A stretch of 10,822 nt of DNA, from the NCBI GenBank assembly GCA_017631775.1, contig JAGBSQ010000009.1, forward strand, positions 1 through 10,822. The letters are read 5' to 3'. The notes under the pieces are model-generated. The model was not told where the DNA came from and made no database searches. It saw only the letters and a list, made by a program, of their open reading frames with translations. The DNA is from Clostridia bacterium. Lineage in GTDB: Bacteria; Bacillota_A; Clostridia; Oscillospirales; CAG-272. Shown here piece by piece: positions 1 through 7,827 of the stretch. The position numbers and the translations under genes were made by a program. Position 1 is the first letter of the stretch. Every line of letters begins with the position of its first letter.

Positions 1-36
1 GCATTGTTCCCAAGACAGTTGTCAAGGGAACAATGC
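1..36. repeat. Imperfect inverted repeat inside the 3' part of uvrB
   Basis: GCATTGTTCCC (1-11) is mirrored by GGGAACAATGC (26-36). Inside it, after two unpaired bases on each side, GACA (14-17) pairs with TGTC (20-23) around a two-base centre. Fifteen of 18 positions pair. On the coding strand it covers residues 584-595 of UvrB ([12 protein letters not shown]). It abuts the left edge and may extend beyond it. Confidence 0.7.
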
Positions 37-1786
37 CGTTTGCCTCGTTGTGGGCATCTTGAATTTCACGGCGGCGGTTGGTCTCACTAATGGCTGCGCG
101 CATCGAGCGTGTAACGGTATCGGCATACATAATGACCTTGCCCTCGGCATTGCGCGCGGCACGGCCGATGGTCTGAATGAGCGAGCGCTCGGCACGAAGG
201 AAACCTTCCTTATCGGCATCGAGAATGGCGACAAGAGAGACCTCGGGGATATCCAATCCCTCGCGCAAAAGGTTGATGCCGACAAGCACGTCGAACACGC
301 CAAGGCGCAGGTCACGAATGATTTCCATGCGCTCCATCGTCTCTACGTTGTAGTGAATGTAGCGCACCTTGATGTTGTTGTCCTCAAAGTATTCGGTGAG
401 GTCTTCTGCCATCTTTTTGGTCAATGTTGTGACCAAAACACGCTCGTTTTTCGCTACACGTGCGCGAATTTCGCCCATCAGGTCATCAACCTGACCCTCT
501 ACGGGGCGCACCTCAACCTCGGGGTCAAGAAGGCCCGTGGGGCGAATAATTTGCTCGACAACGCGCTCGGAATGCTCGTTCTCGTAGTCGCCCGGAGTGG
601 CGCTGACAAACACCGCTTGCTGAATGCTTTGTTCGAATTCATCAAAGAACAACGGGCGGTTATCATAAGCCGACGGCAAACGGAAGCCGTAGTCGACAAG
701 GTTCTTTTTTCTTGCCGTGTCACCGCCGCTCATGCCACGCACCTGCGGCACGGTGATGTGCGACTCGTCAATGAACATAACGTAGTCCTCGGGGAAATAA
801 TCGAGGAGTGTAAAGGGCGTGGCTCCCGGCTCTCTGCCGGAAAGAACGCGAGAGTAGTTTTCGACGCCCGAGCAAAAGCCGATTTCGCGCAGCATTTCAA
901 GATCATAGCGAACGCGCTCGCGCAGTCTTTGCGCTTCGAGGAGCTTGTTTTCGCTCTCAAAATAAGCAACGCGTTCTATCATTTCGCGCTCGATTTCGGC
1001 AAGTGCCGCTTCCCTCTTTTCGTCGGAGACGGCGTAGTGTGTTGCAGGGTAAATAGCGGCATAGGAAAGCGTTCTTTTGAGCTCTCCCGTAACAATATTG
1101 ATCTCGCAAATGCGGTCGATTTCATCACCGAAAAACTCAACGCGAAGAGCGCTGTTGTTCATGTTTGCTGGGATAATTTCTACCGTGTCGCCGTTGACGC
1201 GGAAGCAATCGCGCTTGAGGGCAATGTCATTGCGGCTGTAGCTGTTGGCAACCAATTTGCGAATGAAAATATCGCGGCTGATTGGCATTCCGGGACGAAC
1301 CGCAAGGACAAGTCCTTGGTATTCGCTCGGGTCACCGAGGGAATAGATGCAAGAAACGGAAGCAACGATAATAACGTCGCGGCGCTCGAAGAGCGCGCTT
1401 GTGGCGCTGTGGCGCAGACGGTCGATCTCATCGTTGATGAGGGCGTCCTTTTCGATATACATATCCTTGCCCGGAATGTACGCTTCGGGCTGGTAGTAGT
1501 CGTAGTAAGAGACGAAATATTCGACAGCGGCATCGGGGAAAAACTCGCGCATTTCGGAGCAGACCTGCGCCGCCAAGGTTTTGTTAGGTTCAAGGATAAG
1601 AGTCGGTCGATTGGTGCGCGCAATGACGTTTGCCATGGTAAAGGTCTTGCCCGAGCCTGTAACGCCAAGCAGGGTTTGCATCCGCTCACCGCGCAAAATA
1701 CCCTCGGTCAAGCTCTCTATCGCTTGCGGCTGATCGCCCGTGGGGGAATATTCACTTTTGAGAACAAAAGGCTTATTGCTTTGCAC
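1..1786 (-). CDS. uvrB: Excinuclease ABC subunit UvrB (3' end outside window)
   Basis: UvrB is the DNA-damage verification helicase of bacterial nucleotide excision repair. It is loaded by UvrA and recruits UvrC for incision. The frame shows 595 residues. Visible motifs are Walker A GVTGSGKT (residues 41-48), the damage-probing beta-hairpin region [10 protein letters not shown] (94-103), the DESH Walker B box (340-343), and helicase motif [11 protein letters not shown] (538-546). Family members are about 660-670 residues, so roughly 70 C-terminal residues, including the UVR motif that binds UvrC, lie beyond the left edge. The start is read as GTG at 1786-1784 because GGGAGGTG (1800-1793) sits 6 bases upstream. 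An in-frame GTG at 1795 overlaps that ribosome site and is less likely. The gene is divergent from lon. I see no LexA/SOS box of the GAAC-N4-GTTC type in its promoter region. The last ~8 visible residues follow the family less well and coincide with an inverted repeat. Identification is near certain. Confidence 0.97.
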   Translation of the reverse strand, partial: MQSNKPFVLKSEYSPTGDQPQAIESLTEGILRGERMQTLLGVTGSGKTFTMANVIARTNRPTLILEPNKTLAAQVCSEMREFFPDAAVEYFVSYYDYYQPEAYIPGKDMYIEKDALINDEIDRLRHSATSALFERRDVIIVASVSCIYSLGDPSEYQGLVLAVRPGMPISRDIFIRKLVANSYSRNDIALKRDCFRVNGDTVEIIPANMNNSALRVEFFGDEIDRICEINIVTGELKRTLSYAAIYPATHYAVSDEKREAALAEIEREMIERVAYFESENKLLEAQRLRERVRYDLEMLREIGFCSGVENYSRVLSGREPGATPFTLLDYFPEDYVMFIDESHITVPQVRGMSGGDTARKKNLVDYGFRLPSAYDNRPLFFDEFEQSIQQAVFVSATPGDYENEHSERVVEQIIRPTGLLDPEVEVRPVEGQVDDLMGEIRARVAKNERVLVTTLTKKMAEDLTEYFEDNNIKVRYIHYNVETMERMEIIRDLRLGVFDVLVGINLLREGLDIPEVSLVAILDADKEGFLRAERSLIQTIGRAARNAEGKVIMYADTVTRSMRAAISETNRRREIQDAHNEANGIVPLTTVLGTM

Positions 1787-1792
1787 AGATTG

Positions 1793-1800
1793 CACCTCCC
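1793..1800 (-). promoter_or_regulatory. Ribosome binding site deciding the uvrB GTG start
   Basis: Read on the minus strand this is GGGAGGTG, followed by six bases and then GTG at 1786. There is no ATG near the start of the conserved UvrB sequence, so this strong site is what fixes the GTG start. Confidence 0.8.
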
Positions 1801-1826
1801 TTTCCCGATTTTTTCTCGTACCTTAC

Positions 1827-1855
1827 AGTATACCACATTTTTTGCGCCAAGTAAA
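1827..1855 (-). promoter_or_regulatory. Predicted sigma-A promoter of uvrB
   Basis: On the minus strand, TTTACT (1855-1850) and TATACT (1832-1827) are separated by 17 bases. A TG one base upstream of the -10 hexamer gives an extended -10. The hexamers match the TTGACA/TATAAT consensus at 4 of 6 and 5 of 6 positions. The promoter lies about 40 bases upstream of the GTG start. It is read by eye only. Confidence 0.6.
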
Positions 1856-1929
1856 GAGATTTTTTCATTTTCTGCCTCACTTTTTAAAGCCACTTTGCGA
1901 GAGCACCTCAAATAATTGGCTACGGTGCG

Positions 1930-1990
1930 AAAAAAGTGAAAAAAAGATTGAAAAATGTGCAACTTTTTTTTGAAAAACTATGGAAATTTT
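1930..1990. other. A/T-tract-rich segment upstream of the lon promoter
   Basis: Runs of A or T recur at 1930-1935, 1939-1945, 1951-1955, 1964-1971, 1973-1977 and 1984-1990. Several centres are 9-12 bases apart, close to a helical turn. Such tracts can bend DNA or act as an UP element for RNA polymerase alpha subunits. I see no CIRCE element (HrcA) and no CtsR heptad repeat here, the usual heat-shock operators for protease genes in Bacillota. The role is inferred. Confidence 0.4.
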
Positions 1991-2009
1991 GAAAAGAGTG
2001 TGTTATAAT
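1981..2009 (+). promoter_or_regulatory. Predicted sigma-A promoter of lon and the downstream gene run
   Basis: A perfect TATAAT (2004-2009) is preceded by TG at 2001-2002, giving an extended -10. A weak -35, TGGAAA (1981-1986, 4 of 6 to consensus), lies 17 bases upstream. Transcription would start near 2016, leaving a leader of about 45 bases before the lon ATG. No other equally good promoter was noticed in the short gaps between the downstream genes, so it may drive the whole run. Confidence 0.7.
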
Positions 2010-2061
2010 AAGATGAAATAGTGAAAAGTATTGCCTGCCCCCTGTTTGAAAGGATTTTAGA

Positions 2062-4485
2062 ATGCCCGCATATATCGAAAAAAACGAACCCGTTACCCTG
2101 CCCGTCATTGCTTTGAGAGGCACGGTAGCATTCCCCCAAATGACCATAAATTTTGAGGCCGGTGACGAAAGCGCCGCAACCGCAGCAAAGGCCGCGGCAG
2201 CAAGCACGTCTTTCCTCTTTCTGACCTCCTTTAACGAATATCTCGAGGGGGACGAGGATCTTGAATTCCCCTACTACCGCGTTGGAACCGTTGTTCGCAT
2301 CAAGCAAATGATCCGCACTCCCGAGGGTCAAACGCGCATCATTGCCGAGGGTCTTGTAAGAGCCAGCGTTAAGGCTTACCGCACCATTCTCGGTTACACC
2401 GAGGCAGACCTTGTTTGTACCAACGTCTCCATTCCCAAAGAGGGCGCCGCAAGCGCCACCGCAGCCCTGCGTGAGCTCCGCCGCGCTGCCGAAAAGAATA
2501 TGCGCATGCTCCCCGCCGAATCGAGCGATCTTCTCTCCACAATCCGCACCATCAAGGACCCCGGCGCGCTTGCCGATTTTATTGCGGCTCACATTCTTGT
2601 TCGCCCTGTTGACAAGCAGGCCGTGCTTGAGTGCATTGATCCTTTTGCACGTGCCGAAGTTGTTTTGGGCATTCTTGCCGAAGAGGCAGTTGTGATGGAA
2701 GAAGAGACGCTCATACGTAAACGCGTGAGCGCGCGCATGAACCGCCACCAAAAAGAATACTACCTGCGCGAGCAGATCAAGGTCATTCAAGAGGAGCTTG
2801 GTGAGGGCGACGACGTTGCCGAGTTCGCCAAGAAAATCGAAGAGCTGAACCTCCCCCGTGAGGTGGAAGCAAAGCTGACCAAAGAGAACGACAGACTTGC
2901 CAAAACACCCTTCGGCTCTGCCGAGGCAACCGTGCTGGCAAACTACCTTGATACCTGCCTCTCCATTCCGTGGAACGCGACCACAAAGGACCGCATCAGC
3001 TTTGGTGCTGTGCAAAAGGTTCTTGATGCCGACCACAACGGCCTGGAAGAGGTCAAAGAACGCATCGTCGAATACATTGCCGCAAAGCAGCTCAATCCCG
3101 AGCTCAACAACCAGATCCTGTGCCTTGTCGGCCCTCCCGGCGTTGGCAAGACCTCGATCGCTTCTTCTATCGCGCGCGCAATGAATCGCAAGTACGTGCG
3201 CATATCGCTCGGCGGCGTACGTGACGAGGCTGACATTCGCGGTCACCGCAAAACCTACATTGGCGCAATGCCCGGCCGCATCATCACCGCTCTCATTCAA
3301 GCCGAGGTTAAGAACCCTCTCATCCTGCTCGATGAGATCGACAAGCTCACCCGTGACTCTCACGGTGACCCCACCTCCGCTCTGCTCGAGGTTCTTGACG
3401 GCGAGCAAAACAAAATCTTCCGCGATCACTTCGTAGAACTCCCCTTCGACCTTTCCGAATGGGTTTTCATTGCAACGGCAAACGATCTTGGCAGTATTCC
3501 CAAGCCTCTTATCGACCGTATGGAAATCATCGAGCTTTCCACCTACACCAAGCGCGAAAAGCTTGCCATTGCAAAGGATCACCTCATTCCCAAGCAGCTC
3601 AAGCGTCACGGCATGACCAAGAGAATGCTCAAGATCACCGAGGATGCTCTCGTCGAGATCATTGACTACTACACCCGTGAGGCAGGCGTTCGTAATTTGG
3701 AGCGCACCATTGCAACCCTTTGCCGCAAGGCCGGCAAAAAGATGCTTGAGACCGAATGCAAGAGCATTACCGTAAAGGCGGGCGACATTAAGAGCTATCT
3801 TGGCGAAAGAAAGCTCCTGCCCGAAACCATTGACGCCGAAGATCCCGTAGGCTGCGTCAACGGTCTTGCCTACACCGAGCTTGGCGGAAGCCTGCTCAAG
3901 GTTGAGGTTGCCGTTCTTGACGGAACCGGCAAAATTGAGACAACCGGCTCACTTGGCGACGTAATGAAGGAATCGGCACAAATCGCCGTCAGCTACGTTC
4001 GCTCGGTTGCCAAGGAATTCTGTATTCCCACCGACTTCTACAAAACCAAGGACATTCACATCCACTTCCCCGAAGGCGCTATCCCGAAGGACGGCCCCTC
4101 GGCAGGCGTTACCATGGTAACCGCCTTGATCAGCGCCCTGACCGGCAGAGCCGTTCGCCGCGACGTTGCTATGACGGGCGAGATCAGTCTGCGCGGAAAC
4201 GTGCTGGCGATTGGCGGTCTTAAGGAAAAGACCATGGCCGCTTACAGCGCAGGTGTTAAGACCGTTCTTATTCCCGAAGAGAACATGCGCGACCTTGCAA
4301 AAATCGATGCTATGGCACGCGACAACCTGCACTTTATTCCCTGCCGCCGTGCAACCGACGTTTTGCAGGCAGCACTCCTGCCCGCAAAAAAGACCGCTCC
4401 CATTGAGGTGGAAAAATCCACCGATGCAGTTGCGGCATCCGCTTTTGTACCCACCGCAAACATTCAACCGCAAATCCGTCTGTAA
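2062..4485 (+). CDS. lon: ATP-dependent Lon protease (LonA type)
   Basis: Lon is a cytosolic hexameric AAA+ serine protease that unfolds and degrades misfolded and regulatory proteins. The 807-residue product has the full LonA layout. An N-terminal substrate-binding domain begins with [14 protein letters not shown] (about residues 14-27). A helical linker follows, then the AAA+ module with Walker A GPPGVGKT (357-364) and Walker B LILLDEID (420-427), with a conserved block [13 protein letters not shown] at 384-396. The C-terminal protease domain has catalytic Ser680 in PKDGPSAG (675-682) and catalytic Lys723 in GGLKEK (718-723). The length fits the family (about 775-810), with a low-complexity tail after about residue 775. 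ATG at 2062 follows AAAGGA (2049-2054) by 7 bases. It is divergent from uvrB and 25 bases upstream of engB, a lon-engB adjacency known from Bacillus. It looks intact and complete. Confidence 0.98.
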   Translation: MPAYIEKNEPVTLPVIALRGTVAFPQMTINFEAGDESAATAAKAAAASTSFLFLTSFNEYLEGDEDLEFPYYRVGTVVRIKQMIRTPEGQTRIIAEGLVRASVKAYRTILGYTEADLVCTNVSIPKEGAASATAALRELRRAAEKNMRMLPAESSDLLSTIRTIKDPGALADFIAAHILVRPVDKQAVLECIDPFARAEVVLGILAEEAVVMEEETLIRKRVSARMNRHQKEYYLREQIKVIQEELGEGDDVAEFAKKIEELNLPREVEAKLTKENDRLAKTPFGSAEATVLANYLDTCLSIPWNATTKDRISFGAVQKVLDADHNGLEEVKERIVEYIAAKQLNPELNNQILCLVGPPGVGKTSIASSIARAMNRKYVRISLGGVRDEADIRGHRKTYIGAMPGRIITALIQAEVKNPLILLDEIDKLTRDSHGDPTSALLEVLDGEQNKIFRDHFVELPFDLSEWVFIATANDLGSIPKPLIDRMEIIELSTYTKREKLAIAKDHLIPKQLKRHGMTKRMLKITEDALVEIIDYYTREAGVRNLERTIATLCRKAGKKMLETECKSITVKAGDIKSYLGERKLLPETIDAEDPVGCVNGLAYTELGGSLLKVEVAVLDGTGKIETTGSLGDVMKESAQIAVSYVRSVAKEFCIPTDFYKTKDIHIHFPEGAIPKDGPSAGVTMVTALISALTGRAVRRDVAMTGEISLRGNVLAIGGLKEKTMAAYSAGVKTVLIPEENMRDLAKIDAMARDNLHFIPCRRATDVLQAALLPAKKTAPIEVEKSTDAVAASAFVPTANIQPQIRL

Positions 4486-4510
4486 TCCATTTTGAGAAAG
4501 GAGATACGAT

Positions 4511-5119
4511 ATGGCACTAAACCTTAACAAAACCGAGCTTCGCATCAGCGCAGGCCTGCCCAAACAATTCCCTCGCGATGCAATGGTTCAAATCGCCTTT
4601 TCGGGCAGATCGAACGTTGGCAAAAGCTCGCTGATTAACTCCCTGCTCGGCCGCAAATCCTTGGCGCGTGTCAGCTCCTCTCCCGGCAAGACCATCACCA
4701 TCAACTTTTATGACGTTGACAAGTCTCTTTTCCTCGTTGACCTGCCCGGTTACGGCTTTGCAAAAAGAGCACCTGCCGACAAGGCGCAATGGTCTGCCCT
4801 GACCGACGGTTATTTTACACAAAACCCAAACATCGACCTGCTCAAGCTCGTCATTCAGCTGGTGGATAGCCGCATCGGCCCTACCGCCGACGATGAAATG
4901 ATGCTCTCCTTCTTGCGCCAAGCAGAGATCCCCTTTTTGGTAGTTGCTACCAAGTCGGATAAGCTCAATGCAACCGAGCGCAAAAAGAGCGAGGAGCTGC
5001 TCCGCAGTCACCCTGACATTCCCACAGACACGCCCATCGTGTTCTACTCGGCACTCAAGGGTGAGGGCCGCGCCGATCTTTGGAAGCTGATTGCCGAATA
5101 CACCGGCTTAAAGCTGTAA
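4511..5119 (+). CDS. engB: Ribosome biogenesis GTPase EngB/YsxC
   Basis: EngB is a TRAFAC-class GTPase needed for late assembly of the 50S ribosomal subunit in Bacillus and relatives. The 202-residue product matches the usual length of about 195-205. It shows G1 GRSNVGKSS (32-40), the G2 region around Thr61 and Thr63 (SPGKTITINFY), G3 DLPGYGFA (77-84), G4 TKSDK (147-151) and G5 SALKGEG (180-186). ATG at 4511 follows GAAAGGAG (4496-4503) with 7 bases of spacing. It is 25 bases downstream of lon and very likely co-transcribed with it. No odd features were seen. Confidence 0.97.
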   Translation: MALNLNKTELRISAGLPKQFPRDAMVQIAFSGRSNVGKSSLINSLLGRKSLARVSSSPGKTITINFYDVDKSLFLVDLPGYGFAKRAPADKAQWSALTDGYFTQNPNIDLLKLVIQLVDSRIGPTADDEMMLSFLRQAEIPFLVVATKSDKLNATERKKSEELLRSHPDIPTDTPIVFYSALKGEGRADLWKLIAEYTGLKL

Positions 5120-5152
5120 TTTTTTCCCCGAAAGTGAGAACCGTTTTTCGAA

Positions 5153-5872
5153 ATGTTACTTGATATTCTTTCCGGCGGCGATATCCACGATATTATCATT
5201 TCGCTCGTATTCAGTATGCCCATCATTCTTTTGGCGCTCTCCTTGCACGAGACCGCGCACGGATACGTGGCATACAAGTGCGGCGACAACACCGCCTACA
5301 ATTTGGGTCGCTTGACCTTAAACCCCTTTAAGCACCTTGACCCCATGGGTTTTGCATGCATGCTTTTGCTCGGCTTTGGTTGGGCAAAGCCTGTGCCGAT
5401 CAACACTCGCAACTTCCGCAATCCCAAGCGCGGTATGGCGCTCTCTGCCCTGGCAGGTCCCCTTGCAAATGCTATTCTTGGCATTTTCAGCGCGGCTATG
5501 CTCGGTTTTACCACCGCTCTTTATTACTACTCGCTGATTTCGGGCGCTAACGGTTTTGTTTTGACTTGCATCTCTTACACGAGCTTGCTGTTTGAGCTCT
5601 CGGCGCTCTACAATCTTTTGTTCATGGCATTCAACCTCATTCCCATTCCTCCCTTCGACGGCTCGCGCATTATGCTTGTATTTCTGCCGCCCAAGGCATA
5701 TTTTGGAATTATGAAGTACGAAAGACAGATTATGATCGGTCTGCTCGTTGCCCTGATGTTACTTTCCCGTTTGGGATTTTCGCCCTTTTCTTGGGTTGCC
5801 TACAATCTTACCGATCTTGTAGCAAATCCCGTCTTTAAGCTTTTTGGAAAGCTGTTTGGCATTTTTTATTAA
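5153..5872 (+). CDS. Site-2-protease-like M50 family membrane metallopeptidase
   Basis: This 239-residue membrane protein belongs to the M50 zinc metallopeptidases that cut substrates within the membrane; the compact form resembles Bacillus YwhC. The zinc motif HETAH (32-36) lies at the end of a first hydrophobic segment (about 14-31). A conserved NPFKHLDPMG block (57-66) follows, then several hydrophobic segments. NLIPIPPFDGSRI (161-173) supplies the third metal ligand, probably Asp169. A last hydrophobic stretch runs from about 192 to 212. No PDZ or CBS domain is visible. ATG at 5153 is the only usable start because an in-frame TGA lies at 5135-5137. The best ribosome site, AAAGTGAG (5131-5138), is weak and 14 bases away. 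In Clostridia this family often sits upstream of scpA. Its substrate cannot be told from sequence. Confidence 0.93.
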   Translation: MLLDILSGGDIHDIIISLVFSMPIILLALSLHETAHGYVAYKCGDNTAYNLGRLTLNPFKHLDPMGFACMLLLGFGWAKPVPINTRNFRNPKRGMALSALAGPLANAILGIFSAAMLGFTTALYYYSLISGANGFVLTCISYTSLLFELSALYNLLFMAFNLIPIPPFDGSRIMLVFLPPKAYFGIMKYERQIMIGLLVALMLLSRLGFSPFSWVAYNLTDLVANPVFKLFGKLFGIFY

Positions 5873-5899
5873 ACCACAGAAAGGATCCGACCTCACTTT

Positions 5900-7036
5900 A
5901 TGGAAGCCACAATCACTTACCGATTGGATCAGTTTGAAGGCCCTCTTGACCTGCTCTTGATGCTGATCCAAAAGAACAAAGTGAATATTATCGATATTCC
6001 CATCGCGCTCATCTGCGACCAATACCTTGAATACCTCAAGGCGGCGCAGGATATGGATATGGAGATCGCGGGTGAATTTATCGTTATGGCGAGCGAATTG
6101 ATGCTGATCAAGAGCCGCCTGCTCCTCCCCCGAGTTGAGGAAGACGAGAAGGATCCCCGTGCCGACCTTGCCGAAGCCCTTTTGCGTTATCAACAGGCAA
6201 AAGAAGCCGTGGCAAAGATGATTCCCCTTTACCAAACCTACAGCGGCCGTATGGTTAAGGATACCGACGAAATTTCGATCGATACCTCCTACGTAGCCGA
6301 TCAGGAAGTGACACAGCTTTGTGCTGCTGTCCGTCGCATTATTGCGGCAAACGAATCGCGCCCGCGCGCGGAAAGACAGACCTTTGCACCTCTGGTTGCC
6401 AAGCCCATCATTCCCGTTGACGTTAAGATCGTTGGCATTCTTCACCGTATGTCTCGCAAGAGAGACACCTCGATGCAGGAAATCCTCCACGATGCCGTAT
6501 CCCTCAATGATATGATCGCCATCTTTTTGGGTATTTTGGAGCTTGTTAAGGTCCGCAAAATTTTGATCGATGAAGACCCCGATTCCTACACCGTTATTCA
6601 TGGCGTGAATACACGCTTCGTTATCAACGATGCGCCTCCCGCCGAGGGTGAGGAACAAAAAGAATACAACCCTGCCATTCACGGTGACGAGCATATTCCC
6701 CTTTCCTCTAAGGCGGAAATGCACCGCGAGCAAAGACGTATCATTCGCGAAGCAAAGCTTGCCGAAAAGAAGCGTCTGCGCGCCGAAGAACGCGCTCGCC
6801 GTGCCGAGGAACGCCGTCGCGCCAAGGAAGAGGCTATGGGCCAGACCTTGATTGAGGCTGACATCATTCCCGAGGACGACAGCGACCTTGAGGCAGAAGC
6901 CAAAATTGCTCAAATGCTCGACGATCAACTCTCTGAGGACGACGAGGACATTATGGACGATATTGGTCTTGACATCAACGATATCATCAAATCGATGGCA
7001 CAACAGGCCAAAAACTTACCCGACGACAGCAAATAA
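5900..7036 (+). CDS. scpA: Segregation and condensation protein A (ScpA kleisin) with long C-terminal extension
   Basis: ScpA is the kleisin that bridges the two SMC heads and, with ScpB, forms the bacterial condensin acting on replicating origins. The N-terminal SMC-neck-binding region is clear (FEGPLDLLLMLI at about 13-24, then NIIDIPIALICDQYLEYL). The C-terminal winged helix covers about 173-226. ScpA is usually about 240-260 residues; this one has 378. The extra ~140 residues contain a helix of alternating Arg/Lys and Glu (about 275-312), then a strongly acidic tail (about 318-350) and an amphipathic end (DIGLDINDIIKSM, about 353-365). The frame continues without a break and keeps the same codon style, so this is a true extension and not a frameshift. 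ATG at 5900 follows AGAAAGGA (5878-5884) by an unusually long 15 bases, with no alternative start between. It is 27 bases after the M50 gene and 29 before scpB. Confidence 0.95.
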   Translation: MEATITYRLDQFEGPLDLLLMLIQKNKVNIIDIPIALICDQYLEYLKAAQDMDMEIAGEFIVMASELMLIKSRLLLPRVEEDEKDPRADLAEALLRYQQAKEAVAKMIPLYQTYSGRMVKDTDEISIDTSYVADQEVTQLCAAVRRIIAANESRPRAERQTFAPLVAKPIIPVDVKIVGILHRMSRKRDTSMQEILHDAVSLNDMIAIFLGILELVKVRKILIDEDPDSYTVIHGVNTRFVINDAPPAEGEEQKEYNPAIHGDEHIPLSSKAEMHREQRRIIREAKLAEKKRLRAEERARRAEERRRAKEEAMGQTLIEADIIPEDDSDLEAEAKIAQMLDDQLSEDDEDIMDDIGLDINDIIKSMAQQAKNLPDDSK

Positions 7037-7065
7037 AACTCCCGAAAGGATTTAGCGCAAATATT

Positions 7066-7827
7066 ATGGAACAAAAGAAAGAAACCGCTCCATACCTCGA
7101 GCAGCTGACAAGCGAGCAGGATCTTAAACAAGCAATTGAAGCAATCCTCTATGCAGCCGGCTACCCGATGCGATATGACAAGCTCGGTGAACTTTTGGGT
7201 TTGAGCACAAAAGACGTAAAAACCTTGGTTCGTTCGATGGCAGATCATTTTGCCCTTGAAGATACACATCACGGAATTCAGCTTTTGATCTTCCCCACCA
7301 CCTGTCAGCTCGCTACCAAGGAGCGTTACGCTCCCTACATCCGAGAAGCTCTCGGCATTCGCCGTGGCGGAAACCTCTCGGCATCTTCTATGGAGGTGCT
7401 TGCGGTAGTCGCCTACAACCAACCCGTTACAAGATCCTATATCGACTTGGTGCGCGGTGTGGATAGCTCTTATGCCGTCAACTCTCTTCTCGATAAGGGA
7501 CTGATAGAAGCCGCAGGACGTCTTGATGCCCCCGGTCGCCCAATGCTTTACGTCACCACCGACAAATTCCTTCGCGTATTCGGTCTCAATGCTCTTGACG
7601 AGCTCCCCGAAACCGAGGCTTTGAGTGTGGCTGCCGCACAGGTTGAGGGATCGGAAGCAAAACAAGAGAGCGAAGAGGCTGAGCAACTGTCGTTTGAGGT
7701 AGACGAAGCAACGATACCTGCTGAGTACACCGAACCTGTTGACGGCGAGGAAGGAGACGTTGCCATTGAGGCAAGCACTCCCCTACCTCTTGTGGCCGAT
7801 CCCGATGAAAAGGAGGGCCAGACTTGA
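7066..7827 (+). CDS. scpB: Segregation and condensation protein B (ScpB) with acidic C-terminal tail
   Basis: ScpB dimerises through tandem winged helices and clamps the middle of ScpA in the SMC-ScpAB complex. The 253-residue product has the first winged helix (about 18-95, DLKQAIEAILYAAGYPM) and the second (about 100-175), with the family hallmarks SASSMEVLAVVAYNQPVTR (about 105-123) and GLIEAAGRLDAPGRPMLY. The core ends near residue 181, the length of ordinary ScpB (about 180-200). Residues 182-253 form an extra tail rich in Glu, Asp and Ala, probably disordered. ATG at 7066 follows GAAAGGA (7044-7050) by 15 bases, the same long spacing as scpA. The TGA stop overlaps the TTG start of the next gene within TTGA (7824-7827), which suggests coupled translation. 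Confidence 0.95.
   Translation: MEQKKETAPYLEQLTSEQDLKQAIEAILYAAGYPMRYDKLGELLGLSTKDVKTLVRSMADHFALEDTHHGIQLLIFPTTCQLATKERYAPYIREALGIRRGGNLSASSMEVLAVVAYNQPVTRSYIDLVRGVDSSYAVNSLLDKGLIEAAGRLDAPGRPMLYVTTDKFLRVFGLNALDELPETEALSVAAAQVEGSEAKQESEEAEQLSFEVDEATIPAEYTEPVDGEEGDVAIEASTPLPLVADPDEKEGQT
7811..7817 (+). promoter_or_regulatory. Strong ribosome binding site for the TTG-started DUF2953 gene
   Basis: AGGAGGG lies inside the last codons of scpB, 6 bases before TTG at 7824. This near-perfect Shine-Dalgarno is the reason for choosing the TTG start, since no ATG is suitably placed before the hydrophobic N-terminus. Confidence 0.85.

Noticed and set aside
50..1915. Plus-strand open frame of 621 codons opposite uvrB
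   Set aside because: It lies antisense to a clear UvrB with intact motifs, resembles no family I know, and has no ribosome site. It is a by-product of the codon bias of uvrB.
1903..1928. GCACC...GGTGC inverted repeat in the uvrB-lon intergenic region
   Set aside because: Five-base arms with a 16-base loop are expected by chance. It matches no operator I know.
1930..1969. A-run/T-run inverted repeat (AAAAAAGT...ACTTTTTT) as a bidirectional terminator
   Set aside because: There are no G/C pairs to stabilise it and it lies upstream of both genes, where no transcript needs ending.
1978..3609. Minus-strand open frame of 543 codons opposite lon
   Set aside because: It is fully antisense to the conserved Lon sequence and ends within the lon promoter region. 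Its composition is what the Lon codons give when read backwards.
5838..5867. Possible intrinsic terminator at the end of the M50 gene (AGCTTT-TTGG-AAAGCT, later a T run)
   Set aside because: The stem is only six mostly A/T pairs, lies inside the coding region, and the T run starts eight bases after the stem. It is unlikely to stop transcription.
5759..7003. Minus-strand open frame of 414 codons opposite scpA
   Set aside because: It is antisense to conserved ScpA sequence, has no ribosome site and shows no recognisable domain.
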